Origin: Sabulibacter ruber
GTDB lineage: Bacteria; Bacteroidota; Bacteroidia; Cytophagales; Hymenobacteraceae
Assembly: GCF_017355955.1 (NCBI RefSeq)
Contig: NZ_JAFFID010000006.1
Coordinates: 62,001-126,000, forward strand
Reading direction: 5' to 3'
DNA: 64,000 bases
Below, one piece after another: positions 61,493 to 64,000 of this stretch. The stretch's first letter is position 1; every line of letters begins with the position of its first letter. The notes under the pieces are model-generated. The model was not told the origin of the DNA. It worked only from the letters and a program-made list of their open reading frames with translations, and did not search any database. The position numbers and the translations under genes are program-made.

Positions 61493-62944
61493 TTATGATT
61501 TTGACCCAGCTACTTTTTCAAGAGTAGAAATCGCTTTGTTTAATGTGTCAAAAAGTGGGTTGTTCAAATCCTCAGTTCCTGTTTTGTTGTTGTTAGTTGT
61601 TCGCCGTAATGGATCTTGATGGATTTCTTCAAGTACTTTTTTAATATATGCAGCATATTCGTCATTCGAATCAGGTGAGCCATGTTTTTTTAGTTGCTCT
61701 GAAAAGCCCACTATTGATTGGGCAAGCACCATCTTGTATGCATAATCCTGAATAACATTAATTCGCTTTACGTAAATATTAGCGCAGAAAATGGCTCCAG
61801 AAATCAGTAGTGGTAGCATGGTTATTCTTCCTATAAGAGATGAAGTGCTTATCTCTTTATCTAGCACTAACCAAATACCTATTCCCAGAGCGCAAGCTAG
61901 AAATCCTCCTGCACCCCAAATCCAGTTATGTGGATTACTTTTTAATTCTGCATTATATTGATTCTGAAAAGAAGAGCTTAACCCCGTTGCTGTTGTATAT
62001 CCTAACGCAGTTTTAGAATCATTTATAAGTGTAGTGGCTTGTTGGATTAATGAAATATGCTCGGTATTGATTTCTACAAGTCTGTTTTCTAAATTGTCCG
62101 TTAGGAATTTTACATTTTCGAACGCTTTTTCCCTCTCTTGAACTTTAGATACAAAGCTGTCAATAAGCTTTTCGCTGCCTTCAACGTTGTTTTTAGATTT
62201 ATTGACAGATTCTTTTTTTTCTTCGATCTGAGTAAGAGTAGTGTTTGCTTTAGATATATTTTCTGCTAGCTCGTCTAAAGATTCTTCTATGTTCGTTTTC
62301 CTTTCCTCCAAAGCAGAAATCAACTCTTCTAATACGCCGTTTTTTTCTTCGAGATTGGAAGTTTTTTCATTGATTTTAGAAATAAGTTCTTTAGCTTCTT
62401 TATAAGTTTCTTTTGTGCTTTGAGTGCTCTCTTCTAGTTCCAGTTTTCTAATGGTTAACGTCTCAAGCTCATTGTCAAGCTCTAGAAATCTGTCTCGAGT
62501 AAATCTAATGTTATAGGGCCTGATTAAAATTTTTAAGGCATCTAAATGTGATAGTATATTAGAAGGCGAATGAAAATAGTAACTAAGATTAGATAAGTTA
62601 TCATTTATTTGATTTCGTTCATTATATGTTGAGTATTTTAAAAATTTCGTTGACTGCTTGGTGAGTGCTTTTATGTCTAATAGAATAGCATTTAATCCAC
62701 TAATTAAGGTTTTGTAAGAATACTCGTTTTCACTTCCAAACGTTTCTCCTTCATGGTCGCGGTAGTCAGTTTCTTCAATTTGTTTTTCTATCTTAGAAAC
62801 TTGACTAATTATATTTTCAATTGAATTCAATGGTGCCATTAATAACTTGTCTAAAATTTTATATCTAAATAATAGTTTTTGTAACTGCTTTGATTGTGGA
62901 TTTTCTAATAATCTGCTATTACTATATTCCTCTAAGACCCTCAA
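61493..62944 (-). CDS. Coiled-coil membrane protein, partner of the NTPase
   Basis: The 483-residue protein has a helical N-terminus and a long coiled coil at about residues 160-310 (rich in Glu, Lys and Leu heptads, for example LEEKNGVLEELISALEERK). Two membrane helices follow at about 340-362 (WIWGAGGFLACALGIGIWLV) and 372-392 (ITMLPLLISGAIFCANIYV), then a short cytosolic tail. It could be a membrane sensor or scaffold. It lies directly upstream of the nuclease-NTPase gene, so a two-gene unit is likely. No family is recognised. Confidence 0.72.
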   Translation of the reverse strand: MRVLEEYSNSRLLENPQSKQLQKLLFRYKILDKLLMAPLNSIENIISQVSKIEKQIEETDYRDHEGETFGSENEYSYKTLISGLNAILLDIKALTKQSTKFLKYSTYNERNQINDNLSNLSYYFHSPSNILSHLDALKILIRPYNIRFTRDRFLELDNELETLTIRKLELEESTQSTKETYKEAKELISKINEKTSNLEEKNGVLEELISALEERKTNIEESLDELAENISKANTTLTQIEEKKESVNKSKNNVEGSEKLIDSFVSKVQEREKAFENVKFLTDNLENRLVEINTEHISLIQQATTLINDSKTALGYTTATGLSSSFQNQYNAELKSNPHNWIWGAGGFLACALGIGIWLVLDKEISTSSLIGRITMLPLLISGAIFCANIYVKRINVIQDYAYKMVLAQSIVGFSEQLKKHGSPDSNDEYAAYIKKVLEEIHQDPLRRTTNNNKTGTEDLNNPLFDTLNKAISTLEKVAGSKS

Positions 62945-63010
62945 TAAACCTCTGCTTATCCTTCAGCCGCTGCAACCTTTGGTAAATTGTATTTACTTCT
63001 GGACCAGTAG

Positions 63011-63268
63011 TTACTTCACCAGGTTATCCTTGCTTAGCTTATAGGTAGTCTGGAAATCACCCTTGCGCCATCCGCTATTGGTCATGTCTGTGTTGATGAT
63101 ATAGGCTCCTGTCTCGGTGTCCAGCACGATCACACCGTTTTCCCCGACCTCTGATTGGAACCTGCCGCCTTGGCCAGGGGTGCTGTTCTTGAAGCTGAAA
63201 CCCATGATCAGCAGGGCGGCGCTCAGGAACCCGATTGCGAGTGATTTGAAGTCTAACTGGTTCTTCAT
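63011..63268 (-). CDS. Small membrane-anchored protein (85 aa)
   Basis: One N-terminal hydrophobic helix (LAIGFLSAALLIMGFSF) is followed by a short extracytoplasmic part (SEVGENGVIVLDTETGAYII). It is of a type common in Cytophagales and unknown in function. Confidence 0.6.
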   Translation of the reverse strand: MKNQLDFKSLAIGFLSAALLIMGFSFKNSTPGQGGRFQSEVGENGVIVLDTETGAYIINTDMTNSGWRKGDFQTTYKLSKDNLVK

Positions 63269-63367
63269 ACAGGTAAGTTTAAATTACTTTAAGTCTCCTT
63301 TTCCACAAACAGCCCCAAATAGATTCAAAATTCCTTAGCTATTACCTTCATTTCATCTTAAGTGATA

Positions 63368-63961
63368 TTACAAATCTTTCTTAGCAATAAGTGTATTGTA
63401 CTCAATTACTAGGTTTGGCAAATCTTCCAGCTGCATTTCCATATTGATCAACTTACTCTGAACAAAAGGAACATCCTGGAAGAGCTTCAATAATTCAACC
63501 TTTTGCTTTTTAATGTTAGTCACCGCTAAGTACGCAGAGGAATCTTTGAATAGAATGAGTGTGGTATAGTAAGAAACAGCCACATTGGAGGTGGACGAAC
63601 TTCTATGAACTCCCATATTCATGGGACCGGTAATGTAAATCTGTGCGAAACTTTTAGGGAAGTTGCCCCAAGTAGGACTAACACTAATAGCTCCAATGGT
63701 TGCAAAGGTGTCTTTCTCAATCACAAAAGAAGAAACCTGGTCAATTTTAAGATGTTTGGACTTGTAAGAACTCAAGCTTTCCTTGAACTTGATGCTGGCT
63801 GGAACATTGCCTAAGATTGACATTCTAGCGTCGAGGCAACGTAGGAAGCCCTCCACCTTGATGCCTTCATGGGTATAGTAATGTCCCTTTTTAAAAGACT
63901 CCTGTGCTTGAGTAATTATTGATGCAATGCTTAGTAATACTACTAGTAAAATTTTCTTCAT
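63368..63961 (-). CDS. Secreted protein, unknown (197 aa)
   Basis: A signal peptide (KILLVVLLSIASIITQAQ) precedes a beta-rich domain (GHYYTHEGIKVEGFLRCLDA; KSFAQIYITGPMNMGVHRSS) and a helical end (LPNLVIEYNTLIAKKDL). No family is recognised. It is the last complete gene of the window. Confidence 0.62.
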   Translation of the reverse strand: MKKILLVVLLSIASIITQAQESFKKGHYYTHEGIKVEGFLRCLDARMSILGNVPASIKFKESLSSYKSKHLKIDQVSSFVIEKDTFATIGAISVSPTWGNFPKSFAQIYITGPMNMGVHRSSSTSNVAVSYYTTLILFKDSSAYLAVTNIKKQKVELLKLFQDVPFVQSKLINMEMQLEDLPNLVIEYNTLIAKKDL

Positions 63962-64000
63962 TTAATCTATGATTTGATCATTTACTCCCGTTTTGAACCT

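Overview
The window looks like part of a large conjugative plasmid from a Cytophagales bacterium of the Hymenobacter/Pontibacter/Rufibacter type. The evidence is Bacteroidetes-type tra genes (DUF4134/DUF4133, TraG, TraJ, TraK, TraM, TraN, TraO), a SusC/SusD pair, a Rep_3 initiator with iterons next to parA, and TAnnTTTG-like promoters. GC content is patchwork: the tra and sus blocks are very GC-rich, while about 33-45 kb and 57-64 kb are AT-rich, so parts were acquired from different sources.

Layout. 0-4.5 kb is the replicon core: the start of a probable mobilization gene, an AT-rich repeat field, parA with a small partner, about 17 Rep iterons, and rep. 4.5-13.4 kb is a scarred accessory stretch: a possible intron remnant, a NUDIX-esterase deletion fusion, a GH5 glycosidase, an AraC/DUF4345/hydrolase operon, an IS110 element and recombinase debris. 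13.4-25.8 kb is conjugation: a TOPRIM protein, a small HTH regulator and the tra operon. 26.6-28.4 kb is a tripartite HipBST toxin-antitoxin system. 28.7-36 kb is mixed cargo: an M15-like peptidase, a class A beta-lactamase, small metabolic genes and an acyltransferase. 37.2-44.5 kb is an integron cassette array without an integrase (CALIN), read on the minus strand, with ten attC sites. 46-50 kb holds a rifampin ADP-ribosyltransferase, a nuclease-like unknown, a Crp-family regulator and a small secreted protein. 50-56.3 kb is a tlpA-susC-susD nutrient locus. 57-64 kb has an XRE regulator, a decayed tyrosine recombinase and a candidate two-gene defence unit (restriction-like NTPase plus coiled-coil membrane protein).

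Most notable: an IS110-family element sits inside one attC site. Its 5' leader folds into two stem-loops whose loops carry segments matching the attC target and the element's own ends, in the order expected of a bridge RNA. No relaxase, coupling ATPase, integron integrase, rRNA, tRNA or CRISPR array was found.
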